Source: Mycetocola spongiae (GTDB lineage: Bacteria; Actinomycetota; Actinomycetes; Actinomycetales; Microbacteriaceae). Taken from it: a stretch of DNA of 64,000 nt. Both the position numbers and the translations under genes were made by a program. The DNA lies in NCBI RefSeq assembly GCF_020424085.1, contig NZ_CP080203.1, positions 2,790,001-2,854,000 on the forward strand, read 5' to 3'. The notes under the pieces are model-generated. The model saw nothing but the letters and a program-made list of their open reading frames with translations, did not search any database and had not been told where the DNA came from. This document shows positions 50,852 to 59,536 of this stretch, piece by piece. The stretch's first letter is position 1; the number at the start of each line of letters is the position of its first letter.

Positions 50852-51904
50852 CTAGGCGGCGTTTTGTTTGGGCACAACCACCTTGCGCACCACGAGCACA
50901 ATCGAGGCCACGATCGGCACGGCCACAAGCGCGCCGAGCAGCCCCAGCAGGGTCCCGCCGAGCATCGCACCGATGATCACCAGCGACCCCGGGATATTCA
51001 GCGTTTTACCCACGATCTTCGGCGTCAGCACATAGGCCTCGATCTGCATATAGATGACGAGGCAGATGAGCGCGATCAGCGCGGTACCCGGGGAGGTAAA
51101 CAGCGAGACGGTGGTGATCACGGCGGTGCTCACCACGGAACCGATCAGCGGCACAAGCGATACCACAAACGCGATCACGGCCAGCAGGAACGCATAGCGC
51201 ACGCCGAGAATACTGAGCAGGATAAAACTGAAGACCGAGTTCAGGAACGCAAGGATAACCATTCCGCTCAGATAGGTTCCGATGGATTTCGCAATCTCCT
51301 CGGCGATCGGGACAAAGCTGCCGCGCTTGGACGCGGGAACCAGCGAGTACAGTGCGCGCGAGATCGAATCCAGCGAGGACACCATATAGATCGTGAGGAT
51401 CACCACAAACAGGGCACCCACGGTTCCGCCGGCCACGGCCGATCCCACCTGGAATACGCCGCCTCCCACGCCGAGCCAAAAATTGGGGTCCTCCAGCGCC
51501 TCATAGGCCCAGTCCAGCACGCCCTTCGCGGCGCCGCCGGTGGCCCCGTTCACCGAGAGATACCAGGCCTGATTCTCGACATCGCTAAAGTGGCGCGGCG
51601 CCGTGCGGATCAGCTCCATTGCCTGATGCGTGACCAGGGGCACAATGGCCCAGACCAGCGCGGCCACAACCAGCACAAAGCCCAGCGCCACCACCGCGAC
51701 CGAACCGCCGCGGGAGAGCCCCTGGCGCTGCAGCCAGCGCACAAGCGGATCCAGGCCGAGGCTGATAAACAGCGCGGCAAAAATCAGGGTGAGCGGGCCT
51801 GATAGCGAGGCGGTGGCCATTCCCACCGCGAGGGCGCCAAGCACCCCGAGCGCCATCACAAAGCCGAGCCTGAACGCGCCGTATTGGCCGATCTTATTTT
51901 TCAT
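50852..51904 (-). CDS. AI-2E family transporter 2
   Basis: Second PF01594 permease, 350 residues, about eight hydrophobic segments. Conserved late part: FVVSLVPLIGSVVSTAVITTVSL and QIEAYVLTPKIVGKTLNIPGSLVIIGAMLGGTLLGLLGALVAVPI. It differs clearly from the copy at 45379-46506 and is not a recent duplicate. ATG 51904 has GGAGA about 10 nt upstream. Substrate unknown. Confidence 0.88.
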   Translation of the reverse strand: MKNKIGQYGAFRLGFVMALGVLGALAVGMATASLSGPLTLIFAALFISLGLDPLVRWLQRQGLSRGGSVAVVALGFVLVVAALVWAIVPLVTHQAMELIRTAPRHFSDVENQAWYLSVNGATGGAAKGVLDWAYEALEDPNFWLGVGGGVFQVGSAVAGGTVGALFVVILTIYMVSSLDSISRALYSLVPASKRGSFVPIAEEIAKSIGTYLSGMVILAFLNSVFSFILLSILGVRYAFLLAVIAFVVSLVPLIGSVVSTAVITTVSLFTSPGTALIALICLVIYMQIEAYVLTPKIVGKTLNIPGSLVIIGAMLGGTLLGLLGALVAVPIVASIVLVVRKVVVPKQNAA

Positions 51905-52037
51905 AGCCGAGTGTCTCCGATCGCAAAACGGAATGGATAACACCCACCCGATATGGGTCAGAATAACCATAAATTGGGCCCAATCGCCACAACACCCGCC
52001 CCGGGTCACACCATTAAGCCCCGAAAGCGCCTAAAGT

Positions 52038-55000
52038 GTGGTTGTGTGGCCGCTCGATAGAACTTCCGACGATCGCGACTCCCCGCAGGGTGTTGACGAT
52101 CACCTGACCGTGTCCGGTGAGCCCGAAGGCGAGGCCAGCGGCCCCGAGGATCCCGTGCGGGAGGCCCCGGTAGCGGTGGATCCGCGCGCCGAACGCGACC
52201 GCTGGATCGAACAGATCCGCGCCGTCGGTGGGCGATCCCCCCTCCTCCATTTTCCCGATGAGCCGCGCACCCGGATCGAGCTGAGCTCCACCCATCCCGG
52301 TGGCCTGCCGCAGTTCATCACGGGGCACTCCACGCTGCTGAGCAATCTCATCCGCGATGAGCTCGCGCTGCGCCGCGCCAAATCCGCGGCCGATGTGATC
52401 ACCACCAAGGGTGTGGAACTGCGCACCGTGCGCGGTATCGAGTCGATCCACCTCGCAATTGGCCTCGCCCAGTGGCGTCACGAGGGCGAGGACTTCTGCG
52501 CCCCCGTGCTGCTGCGCCCCGTGGCGATCCGCCGCTATGGCAAGGATTTTGAGCTGAAGCTTAAAGGCCGCTCGGTCATGAACCCGGAGCTGGTGCGCGC
52601 GATGCGTGATCACTTCGGTATTGCACTGAACGCCGAGCGTTTTGAGGCGCTCTCGGTCACCAACGGCGTATTCCAGCCGCAGCCCGTGATCGATGAACTG
52701 CGCGGCATCACCCGCCAGCTCGACTGGTTTAGCGTGCAGCCGCGCCTGCTGGTGTCCTCCTTCGCCGATGTGGGGGCCGCGCTCGCCCGCGATGTGGCCG
52801 CGCGCGAACACCCCATCCTGGAGGCCCTCACGGGTGATGCCGGTGCCCGCAAGATCGTGGAGAGCCTCTTCCTCCCCGTGGACGCCGTGCGCCAGGACGA
52901 GCGCCCGCCCACCACCGATACCCTGCTGCTCGACGCCGATGCCGAGCAGGAAAACGTCATTGCGCAGATCACCGCCGGCAACTCGCTGGTGGTCACCACG
53001 CTGCCCGGTACCGGCGGCACCCAGACGGTCGTGAACGCGCTCGGCGCACTCGTGGGCCAGCACCGCCGCGTGCTGGTGGTGGGTGCGCGCCGTTCCGGCC
53101 TGGATAGCATTCGCCACCGGCTGAGCAAGGTGGGTCTGCCCGGCCTGTCCGTGGGCCCCACCACCGTGCGCCGGGACCTGATCGAGGCGATCAGCCGCAA
53201 TGAAAAGGCCGTGGCCCCGAAGATCGCCGATGTGGACGATGCCCTGGTGCGCCTGCGCCGGGTCCTGCTGGACTATCGCGGTTCCCTCGGCCGGGTGGAT
53301 CCCGAGCTGAAGGTATCGGTCCTGGACGCGCTGGGCTCGCTCACGCGCCTGGGCAACCTCCCTGTTCCGCCGAGCACCGCCGCGCGCCTGGATACCGCCT
53401 CCATGGCGGGCCTCGCCGGCAACCGCCGCCCGGTGGCGCATAAGCTGGCCACCGCCGCGGCCCTCGGGGAGTTCCAATACGGCCCCGATGATTCGCCGTG
53501 GTACGGCGCGCGTTTTGCCACCACGGTCGAGGCCAAGGCCACCCATGCGCTGGCCAAAAAACTCAACCGCACCGAGCTGCCGCGGCTGCTTGAGCGCGGC
53601 TATGACCTGATCGGTCAGACCCGGATGCGGCCGTTTGAATCGGTCGAGGAGCTGGGTATCTATCTGCGCCTGCTGCTGGATATCCGCGATACCCTGGATC
53701 GCTTCTCGCCCGCGGTCTTCGACCGCTCGCTGGACGAGCTGATCATCGCCTCCAGCTCGCGTCGGGATTCCCCGGAGATGAGCGCGGCCAATCGCCGCCG
53801 CCTGAAAAAGCTTGCGCGCGAATATGTGCGCCCCGGCGTGCATATCGCCGATATGTATGAGTCGCTGCGCAAGATTCAGGGCCAGCGCGTGCTCTGGCAG
53901 CGCTATGTTTCCACCGGTGCGGTGCCCGAGGTGCCGCTGGGCATCGCCGATGTGCAGGTGAGCTATCAGCGCGTCGTGGACGACCTGGGTCGCCTCGACG
54001 GGCCGCTCGGCCGCGTCACCAAGGACGAGCGCCTGGTGGCACTGCCGGTCAAGGAACTGGTGCGCCTGATGGCGGGCCTGGCCGCGGACTCCGAGGTCAT
54101 GGAAAACCTGCAGGAGCGCACCACGCTGATCGCCGAGCTGAAGGGTATGGGGCTCGCCCCGCTGATCACCGATATGTCGGTGCGGCACGTTCCCGAGGAG
54201 CGCGTGGCCGATGAGCTGGAACTCGCCTGGTGGCAGTCGGTGCTGGAACACCTGCTGGCCACCGATAAGGCACTGCTCGGGGCAAATACCAGCGTGATCG
54301 ACCGTCTTGAGGCGGATTTCCGGCTCGTGGACGAGGCCCACGCCTCCGCCTCGGGGGCCCAGCTGGCCACGCTGCTCGCCGATACCTGGAAGATTGGCCT
54401 CGTGGATCACGCCGAGGAGGCCGCCGCGCTGCGCACGCTGCTGCGCGCCGCCGCCGTGGACCCCGCCGATCTTGAGGGTGCGGCCCCGCACCTCTCGCGG
54501 ATTCTCTCCCCGGTGTGGATCGCCTCGCCCTATGAGGTCCACCTGATCCCCGAGTCGCTGCGCTTCGACGCGGTTTTCCTCGTGGACGCGGGGGCCACCA
54601 CGCTCGCCGAAAACGCGGCGGCAATTGGCCGCGCCAAGCAGGTTGTGGCCTTTGGCGATCCGGTCACCCAGAGCCCCATTCCCTTTAACATCGCGGCGGC
54701 CGATCCCTCGCGCGTGCAGACCCCCGCCTATGACGTGGAGGCCATGCACCGCGACTCGGCACTCGCCCGGCTCGGCGATCTGCTGCCCACCCTCACCCTG
54801 ACCCGCAGCTATCGCGCGGGCGGCGAGGACCTCAGCCAGCTGGTGAATCAGCGTTTTTATGACGGAGAGATCGAGTCGCTGCCCTGGGCCGGCTCGTTCC
54901 TCGGCCACGGTAGCCTCACGGTGGACTATGTCTCGGGCGGCCGCGGCATGCCCGATGCCGATACCGGCGGCGTGGAATCGGTGGATGCCGAGGTCTCCCG

Positions 55001-55799
55001 CGTGGTGAATCTTGTGCTGGAGCACGCGGCCTCGCGCCCGCGCGAATCGCTCATGGTGGTCACCGCGAGCGTGAAGCATGCCACGCGCGTGCACCAGGCC
55101 GTGCTCTCCGCGTTCTCGCAGCGCTCCGATCTGGCCGAGTTTATCCTGAAGGACCGCGCCGAGCCCTTTGCCGTATTCACCCTGGATCAGTCGGTCGCGG
55201 AGAGCCGGGACCGCGTGATCTTCTCGCTCGGTTATGGCCTGACCCCGCACGGCCGGGTACTCTCGCACTTCGGTTCGCTTGGCGAGCCGGGTGGCGACCG
55301 CCTGCTCGCGGTGGGAATGACCCGGGCCCGGCGCTCGATGGTCATCGTGTCCTGTATCCGGCCCGAGGATATCGACCCCGCGCGCACGCATCACGGCATC
55401 GCGGCCCTCGCCGAGATCCTGCGTCAGCCCGTGCAGCACGTTCCCGCGCCGCCCAATACCGAGGGCGCCGAGCCGATGATGGTGGACCTGGCCGAGCGCC
55501 TCTACCGCCGCGGGCTCGACGTGGAGGTGGGCTATCGCGGGTCGATTGCGCTTGTCGCCAGCTATGGTGGCAAGGCGATTGCCGTGGAATCCGATCCCGA
55601 GGTCACCTCGGAATCGCTGCGCGAGTCCCTGCGGCTGCGCCCCGATGTGCTGCGCCGCCTCGGCTGGCACTATCTGCGGGTCCACAGCTTTGATCTCTTT
55701 GCCGATCCCGAGGGGGTGGCCTCCAAGGTCACCGCGCTGCTCGGGGTCCCCGAGGAGATTCCGGCGGCGCATACCGATCCGGGCCGACACGGCTCCTAG
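52038..55799 (+). CDS. Large SF1-helicase-like protein with degenerate ATPase motifs and C-terminal nuclease-like domain
   Basis: A 1253-residue soluble protein resembling the DUF4011/AAA_11-AAA_12 helicases. The ATPase core is altered: Walker A reads LPGTGGTQTVVN, where the family has GTGKSQT, so the Lys is missing. Walker B reads VFLVDAGATT instead of DEAS. Motif III is GDPVTQ for GDPKQ. Later helicase motifs are partly kept (TLTRSYRAGGEDLSQLVN, VGMTRARRSMVIVS). The last about 90 residues (LDVEVGYRGSIALVASYGGKAIAVESDPEV ... RLGWHYLRVHSFDLF) match the restriction-endonuclease-like tail of such proteins. It may bind but not hydrolyse NTP. The start is GTG 52038, with in-frame alternatives. 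Confidence 0.85.
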   Translation: MVVWPLDRTSDDRDSPQGVDDHLTVSGEPEGEASGPEDPVREAPVAVDPRAERDRWIEQIRAVGGRSPLLHFPDEPRTRIELSSTHPGGLPQFITGHSTLLSNLIRDELALRRAKSAADVITTKGVELRTVRGIESIHLAIGLAQWRHEGEDFCAPVLLRPVAIRRYGKDFELKLKGRSVMNPELVRAMRDHFGIALNAERFEALSVTNGVFQPQPVIDELRGITRQLDWFSVQPRLLVSSFADVGAALARDVAAREHPILEALTGDAGARKIVESLFLPVDAVRQDERPPTTDTLLLDADAEQENVIAQITAGNSLVVTTLPGTGGTQTVVNALGALVGQHRRVLVVGARRSGLDSIRHRLSKVGLPGLSVGPTTVRRDLIEAISRNEKAVAPKIADVDDALVRLRRVLLDYRGSLGRVDPELKVSVLDALGSLTRLGNLPVPPSTAARLDTASMAGLAGNRRPVAHKLATAAALGEFQYGPDDSPWYGARFATTVEAKATHALAKKLNRTELPRLLERGYDLIGQTRMRPFESVEELGIYLRLLLDIRDTLDRFSPAVFDRSLDELIIASSSRRDSPEMSAANRRRLKKLAREYVRPGVHIADMYESLRKIQGQRVLWQRYVSTGAVPEVPLGIADVQVSYQRVVDDLGRLDGPLGRVTKDERLVALPVKELVRLMAGLAADSEVMENLQERTTLIAELKGMGLAPLITDMSVRHVPEERVADELELAWWQSVLEHLLATDKALLGANTSVIDRLEADFRLVDEAHASASGAQLATLLADTWKIGLVDHAEEAAALRTLLRAAAVDPADLEGAAPHLSRILSPVWIASPYEVHLIPESLRFDAVFLVDAGATTLAENAAAIGRAKQVVAFGDPVTQSPIPFNIAAADPSRVQTPAYDVEAMHRDSALARLGDLLPTLTLTRSYRAGGEDLSQLVNQRFYDGEIESLPWAGSFLGHGSLTVDYVSGGRGMPDADTGGVESVDAEVSRVVNLVLEHAASRPRESLMVVTASVKHATRVHQAVLSAFSQRSDLAEFILKDRAEPFAVFTLDQSVAESRDRVIFSLGYGLTPHGRVLSHFGSLGEPGGDRLLAVGMTRARRSMVIVSCIRPEDIDPARTHHGIAALAEILRQPVQHVPAPPNTEGAEPMMVDLAERLYRRGLDVEVGYRGSIALVASYGGKAIAVESDPEVTSESLRESLRLRPDVLRRLGWHYLRVHSFDLFADPEGVASKVTALLGVPEEIPAAHTDPGRHGS

Positions 55800-56116
55800 C
55801 CTCCACCCACTGCGCCGCCCCTCCCGGGGGTGGCGTTGTGTGTTTCCGGACGGCTTGACCGATGCCCCGTTTCCCGTCCGTCACGGCTTCTCGCCTCCAT
55901 CCGCTGCGCCGCCCCTCCCGGGGGTGGCGTTGTGTGTTTCCCCGGGACGTATCCGGGTGCATCGGGGAGGCATGACCGATGCCCCGTTTCCCGTCCGTCA
56001 CGGCTCCTCGCCCCCACCCACTGCGCCGCCCCTCCCGGGGTGGCGTTGTGTGTTTCCGGGGGAGGGGACTGCCGGGGGTATCCTGGAGGCATGACCGATG
56101 CACCGCTTCCCGTCCG
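55788..56116. repeat. Three tandem copies of a gene-junction unit
   Basis: Units at 55788-55881, 55882-55998 and 55999-56116 (94, 117 and 118 bp). Each has CACGGCTnCT, then GCGCCGCCCCTCCCGGGG, TGGCGTTGTGTGTTTCC, and ends ATGACCGATGCnCCGnTTCCC-type sequence (the ATG is TTG in unit 1). Unit 1 includes the last codons and stop of the helicase-like gene; unit 3 ends inside the 56091 gene. Each also contains a hairpin followed by T/G-rich sequence that can act as a terminator. Unit 2 encodes a 40-codon frame (55972-56094). Confidence 0.85.
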
Positions 56117-56309
56117 CCGCGTTCCCGGCTCGCGCCGCGTGATGACCCCGCCGGTGCCCGGTTCCGATCCCGAGCCCCAGGCCGGGTCCCGCGCTATTCG
56201 GGCGGGCGAGGATACCGACGGCGGCTGGGGCCAGCGCCCGGAGCAGGGTGGAAACGATGCGCAGCTGCGCGCGGATGTGCCCCCGCACTGGGGCACCCAC
56301 TCGCACTAA
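56091..56309 (+). CDS. Small conserved-looking hydrophilic protein
   Basis: A 72-residue soluble protein, Pro/Arg/Asp-rich, beginning MTDAPLPVRRVPGSRR and ending PPHWGTHSH; probably disordered. GGAGG precedes ATG 56091 at short spacing. Its 5' end is part of the triplicated unit. I recall similar short proteins in Microbacteriaceae but cannot name a family. Confidence 0.6.
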   Translation: MTDAPLPVRRVPGSRRVMTPPVPGSDPEPQAGSRAIRAGEDTDGGWGQRPEQGGNDAQLRADVPPHWGTHSH

Positions 56310-56348
56310 AAAACGGCGACCGACTCGGGGGAGTCGATCGCCGTTTTT
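56308..56348. terminator. Convergent terminator
   Basis: AAAAACGGCGACCGACTC and GAGTCGATCGCCGTTTTT form a stem with one mismatch around GGGG, flanked by A and T tracts. It lies between the small protein gene and mscL. Confidence 0.88.
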
Positions 56349-56357
56349 GGGATGAGG

Positions 56358-56846
56358 CTAGGAGGCGTCCCCGGCGTGCTTGCCCGCGGCCTTGGCGGCG
56401 GCAGCCTCGGCGGCCTTCGCGGCCTCCGGGTTGGCATTGGCGAGCAGGTCGCGGATCTCGGCGAGCAGCGCCAGATCGGGAGCGATCTCCTCGGGCTCCT
56501 CGGCGCTGGGCTGGGTCTTGAGGAGGGCGTCGGCCTTCTTCTTAAAGTGGTTGATCGGCAGAACAAAGGCGAAGTAGACCACAACGGCCACGATCAGGAA
56601 CTGGATGAGGGCCCCGGCCACGGCACCCAGGCCGATTTCGGCGGGGGTATTGGGATCCAGCGTGGGGATCTTAATGACCCACGCGTTATCAAGGCTATCG
56701 GCCTTAAACAGGGCACCGATCAGCGGGTTGAAGACCTTCTCAACGATGGCGTTGACCACCGCGGTGAAGGCCGCACCAATGACGACGGCTACGGCGAGGT
56801 CAATGACATTGCCGCGGAGGATAAATTCTTTGAAGCCTTTAATCAT
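56358..56846 (-). CDS. mscL: Large-conductance mechanosensitive channel MscL
   Basis: Emergency osmotic release channel, 162 residues. Start MIKGFKEFILRGNVIDLAVAVVIGAAFTAVVNAIVEKVFNPLIG is the classic MscL N-terminus and TM1; TM2 is in GLGAVAGALIQFLIVAVVVYFAFVLPIN. The C-terminal helix bundle is Ala/Glu/Lys-rich and slightly longer than in E. coli. Confidence 0.97.
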   Translation of the reverse strand: MIKGFKEFILRGNVIDLAVAVVIGAAFTAVVNAIVEKVFNPLIGALFKADSLDNAWVIKIPTLDPNTPAEIGLGAVAGALIQFLIVAVVVYFAFVLPINHFKKKADALLKTQPSAEEPEEIAPDLALLAEIRDLLANANPEAAKAAEAAAAKAAGKHAGDAS

Positions 56847-56887
56847 CGTTTAGCCTTTCTCAAAACGCGAGCTTTTGGGGTATAAAG

Positions 56888-56912
56888 CGGCGTTCCTCCG
56901 GGCGGAACGCCG
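56888..56912 (-). terminator. Hairpin after the FmdB-like gene
   Basis: CGGCGTTCC (56888-56896) pairs with GGAACGCCG (56904-56912); the reverse-strand transcript then reads CTTTATA. It is just downstream of the FmdB-like stop at 56915. Confidence 0.55.
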
Positions 56913-56914
56913 AC

Positions 56915-57127
56915 CTATTTAGCGCCCCCCGAGGAGCCCTTTGCGGAGCCCGAACGGGAGTCGGTGCTATAAAAGCCGGAGCCGTTAAAGGTGACCCCGA
57001 CCGTGCCAAAGAGCTTACGCAATTTGCCAGAACACTTGGGGCATTCTTTCAGTGTTTCATCAGAAAGTGCCTGATTGATATCAAAGGCGTTTCCGCACTC
57101 GGTGCATTTATAAGAGTAAAGCGGCAT
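56915..57127 (-). CDS. FmdB-family zinc-ribbon protein
   Basis: A 70-residue protein with the FmdB signature: PLYSYKCTECGNAFD and, after about 20 residues, KECPKCSGKLRKLF, giving a CxxC...CxxC zinc ribbon. The Ser/Gly/Lys tail (SRSGSAKGSSGG) is typical. It is one of a run of reverse-strand genes with 5-FTHF cyclo-ligase upstream. Regulatory role in the founding member is unproven. Confidence 0.93.
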   Translation of the reverse strand: MPLYSYKCTECGNAFDINQALSDETLKECPKCSGKLRKLFGTVGVTFNGSGFYSTDSRSGSAKGSSGGAK

Positions 57128-57171
57128 GTTGATCAGTCCTGTGTAACGAAGGGAAAAGCGGGAGGGAGAAC

Positions 57172-57750
57172 TTAGAACTCGAGGACCTGCGCGGGGGTCA
57201 CAACGCCGTTTACCGGGCGGTCGTGCACCTCCTGCGGAACGGTATCCAGGATTTCATTATCAAAAAGAACGGCAAAAACGGGAGGGCAGCGATCCATCGA
57301 CCCGAGGGTCTTATCAAAATAGCCGCGGCCCCAGCCCATGCGCATACCCGTGCGGTCCACCGCGGCGGCCGGCACGATGATGAGGTCAACATCGTTGATG
57401 GCAATCGGCCCCAGCAGCTCACCCACGGCCTCGTTGATACCAAAGAGGCCCTCGGTCTCGGCTCCGGTCTCGCCCACGGTCCAGTCCAGCAGGCCATCCT
57501 CGCGGCTGATCGGGAACAGCACACGCATGCCCCGCTCGCCGGCCCAGTTCAGGAACGGACGGGTATTGGGCTCGGTGGCCCGGGACAGGTAACACGCAAT
57601 ATTGGTGGCACCGGTGCGGGTGACGAGGTCGATGAGGTTGGCGGTGAGACCGCTCGCGGAATTCTCGAGCTCGGTGCTGGTGAGATTCCGGCGACGCTCA
57701 CGGAGTTCGGCGCGCAGCGCCCGCTTTTGATGATCTGCCTGTGTGGCCAT
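57172..57750 (-). CDS. 5-formyltetrahydrofolate cyclo-ligase
   Basis: ATP-dependent conversion of 5-formyl-THF to 5,10-methenyl-THF, 192 residues. Landmarks: KRALRAELRERRRNLT at the N-terminus, FLNWAGERGMRVLFP, DLIIVPAAAVDRTG, and the nucleotide/Mg2+ loop MRMGWGRGYFDKTL. It is divergent from galU across about 100 bp, as is common in this order. Confidence 0.95.
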   Translation of the reverse strand: MATQADHQKRALRAELRERRRNLTSTELENSASGLTANLIDLVTRTGATNIACYLSRATEPNTRPFLNWAGERGMRVLFPISREDGLLDWTVGETGAETEGLFGINEAVGELLGPIAINDVDLIIVPAAAVDRTGMRMGWGRGYFDKTLGSMDRCPPVFAVLFDNEILDTVPQEVHDRPVNGVVTPAQVLEF

Positions 57751-57847
57751 GCACTCATTCTAGGCGGGAACCGCGGGTCTCGGGCCAATCCGGCCCCGGC
57801 GGAGGAAATTACTCGTCTAGCGAACCCGACGCCGATAGGCTGGGGCC

Positions 57848-58744
57848 ATGTCTAACTCCGTGCGTAAGGTTGTTATCCCCGCCGCCGGCCTGGGGACGCG
57901 TTTTCTCCCGGCCACCAAGGCCATGCCCAAGGAAATGCTCCCCGTGGTGGATAAGCCCGCCATTCAATACGTGGTCGAGGAGGCGGTGGATGCCGGGCTC
58001 TCCGATGTACTCATGATCATCGGCCGCAATAAAAACGCTCTTGCCAACCATTTTGACCGGGTAACGGAGCTGGAGCTAAACCTCAAGCGCAAGGGTGACC
58101 ACGATCACCTCGAGCAGGTGGAGGAGGCCAGCGATCTGGCCGATATCCACTTCCTGCGCCAGGGCGACCCGCTGGGCCTGGGGCACGCGGTGCTGCGCGC
58201 CCGCCGCCATATCGGCAATGAGCCCTTCGCCGTGATGCTCGGCGACGACCTGATCGACGCGCGCGATCCCCTGCTGAGCAAGATGATCGAGGAGCAGGGC
58301 AAGCGCCAGGCCACGATCATCGCCCTGATGGAGGTTGCGCCCGAGGCCATCTCGCTCTACGGTGCCGCCGCGGTGGAGCCCACGGAGGACCCGCAGGTGG
58401 TGCGCGTGACCGGGCTGGTGGAAAAGCCCGCGGTCGAGGACGCCCCCTCCAACCTCGCGATCATCGGCCGCTATGTGCTGCGCCCCGAGGTTTTTGGAAT
58501 CCTGGAGCACACCAAGCCCGGCAAGGGCGGCGAGATCCAGCTGACCGATGCGCTCCAGGAACTGGCCGCCGATGAGGAGATCGCGGGCGGTGTTTATGGC
58601 GTGATCTTCACGGGTCGCCGCTATGACACGGGTGACCGCGCCGACTATATTAAGGCCATCGTGCAGCTCGCCGTGGACCGCGAGGACCTCGGCCGGGAGC
58701 TTAAGCCCTGGCTCAAAGACTTCGTCGCGGGCCTGGCCGACTAA
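57848..58744 (+). CDS. galU: UTP-glucose-1-phosphate uridylyltransferase GalU
   Basis: Makes UDP-glucose from UTP and glucose-1-phosphate, 298 residues. Motifs: VVIPAAGLGTRFLPATKAMPKEMLPVVDKPAIQYVVEEAV (nucleotide loop), GDDLIDA, GLVEKPAVEDAPSNLAIIGRYVL, and GKGGEIQLTDALQEL. Its sense strand runs on into a RimJ-like acetyltransferase (38 bp after the stop), with no moeA/glp gene between, unlike many relatives. Confidence 0.97.
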   Translation: MSNSVRKVVIPAAGLGTRFLPATKAMPKEMLPVVDKPAIQYVVEEAVDAGLSDVLMIIGRNKNALANHFDRVTELELNLKRKGDHDHLEQVEEASDLADIHFLRQGDPLGLGHAVLRARRHIGNEPFAVMLGDDLIDARDPLLSKMIEEQGKRQATIIALMEVAPEAISLYGAAAVEPTEDPQVVRVTGLVEKPAVEDAPSNLAIIGRYVLRPEVFGILEHTKPGKGGEIQLTDALQELAADEEIAGGVYGVIFTGRRYDTGDRADYIKAIVQLAVDREDLGRELKPWLKDFVAGLAD

Positions 58745-58782
58745 AACCCTCCACCCACCTCACCGATCGGGGGCGAGCCGGC

Positions 58783-59460
58783 ATGGCCGCATTCTCCTTT
58801 CCCGTCCTCAGCGACGGACCCATATCGCTGCGTCCGGTGCGCCTGCGCGATGCCCGCGAGCTCGAACGCGAGCTCATGGTCAACCGCGCGTGGCTGCGGC
58901 CCTGGGAGGCCACGAGCCCGCGCGGGCTGCGCTCCTTTGACGTGCGCGGCAGCATCCGCGGGATGCTCGCGGCCGCGCGCGCGGGCGAGGGCCTGCCGCT
59001 GATCATGGAATACGAGGGGCGGATGGCGGGACAGCTGAACGTCTCGGGGATTACCTATGGCTCGCTGTCCTCGGCGAGCCTGGGCTACTGGGTCTCGCAC
59101 CGCTTTGCCGGGCTCGGGATCACGCCCACGGGCGTGGCCCTCGCCACCGAATACGCGTTTCGGGAGCTGGGGCTTCACCGCATGGAGATCTGCATCCGCC
59201 CGGAGAACGCGCCGAGCCTCGCGGTGGTCAAAAAGCTCGGGTTCCGCTATGAGGGGTTACGGCGGCGCTATATCCATATCGACGGCGATTGGCGCGATCA
59301 TTTCTGCTTTGCCCTCGTGAACGAGGAGGTGCCCGGGGGCGTGCTGGAGCGCTGGAAGCTGGGCCTCGTGGACCCCGCGGCCGCCGCGATTCCGGAGGCC
59401 GATCGCGAGGCCGCGGCCCACCCGATTCATACCGTGCCACCCGGATTTCACCTCTATTAG
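58783..59460 (+). CDS. GNAT acetyltransferase, RimJ-like
   Basis: Ribosomal-protein-alanine acetyltransferase type protein, 225 residues. Motifs: ISLRPVRLRDARELERELMVNRAWLRPWEA at the N-terminus, ASLGYWVSHRFAGLGITPTGVALATEYAF (acetyl-CoA site), HRMEICIRPENAPSLAVVKKLGFRYEGLRRRYIHIDGDWRDHFCFALVNEE, the usual RimJ end. Probably in the galU transcription unit. Confidence 0.9.
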   Translation: MAAFSFPVLSDGPISLRPVRLRDARELERELMVNRAWLRPWEATSPRGLRSFDVRGSIRGMLAAARAGEGLPLIMEYEGRMAGQLNVSGITYGSLSSASLGYWVSHRFAGLGITPTGVALATEYAFRELGLHRMEICIRPENAPSLAVVKKLGFRYEGLRRRYIHIDGDWRDHFCFALVNEEVPGGVLERWKLGLVDPAAAAIPEADREAAAHPIHTVPPGFHLY

Positions 59461-59536
59461 CCATACCCGTTAGTCGTTATCGGGACACACCCCTCCGAAT
59501 GGCGCAATCCGCGGCGGAAGCCCGTACCGTGGAGCT

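Noticed and set aside
52014-55790. Open reading frame of 1258 codons on the reverse strand
   Set aside because: It mirrors the helicase-like gene. The translation is His/Gly/Arg/Gln-rich with no motifs, a usual artefact of high-GC coding DNA, while the forward strand has recognisable domains.
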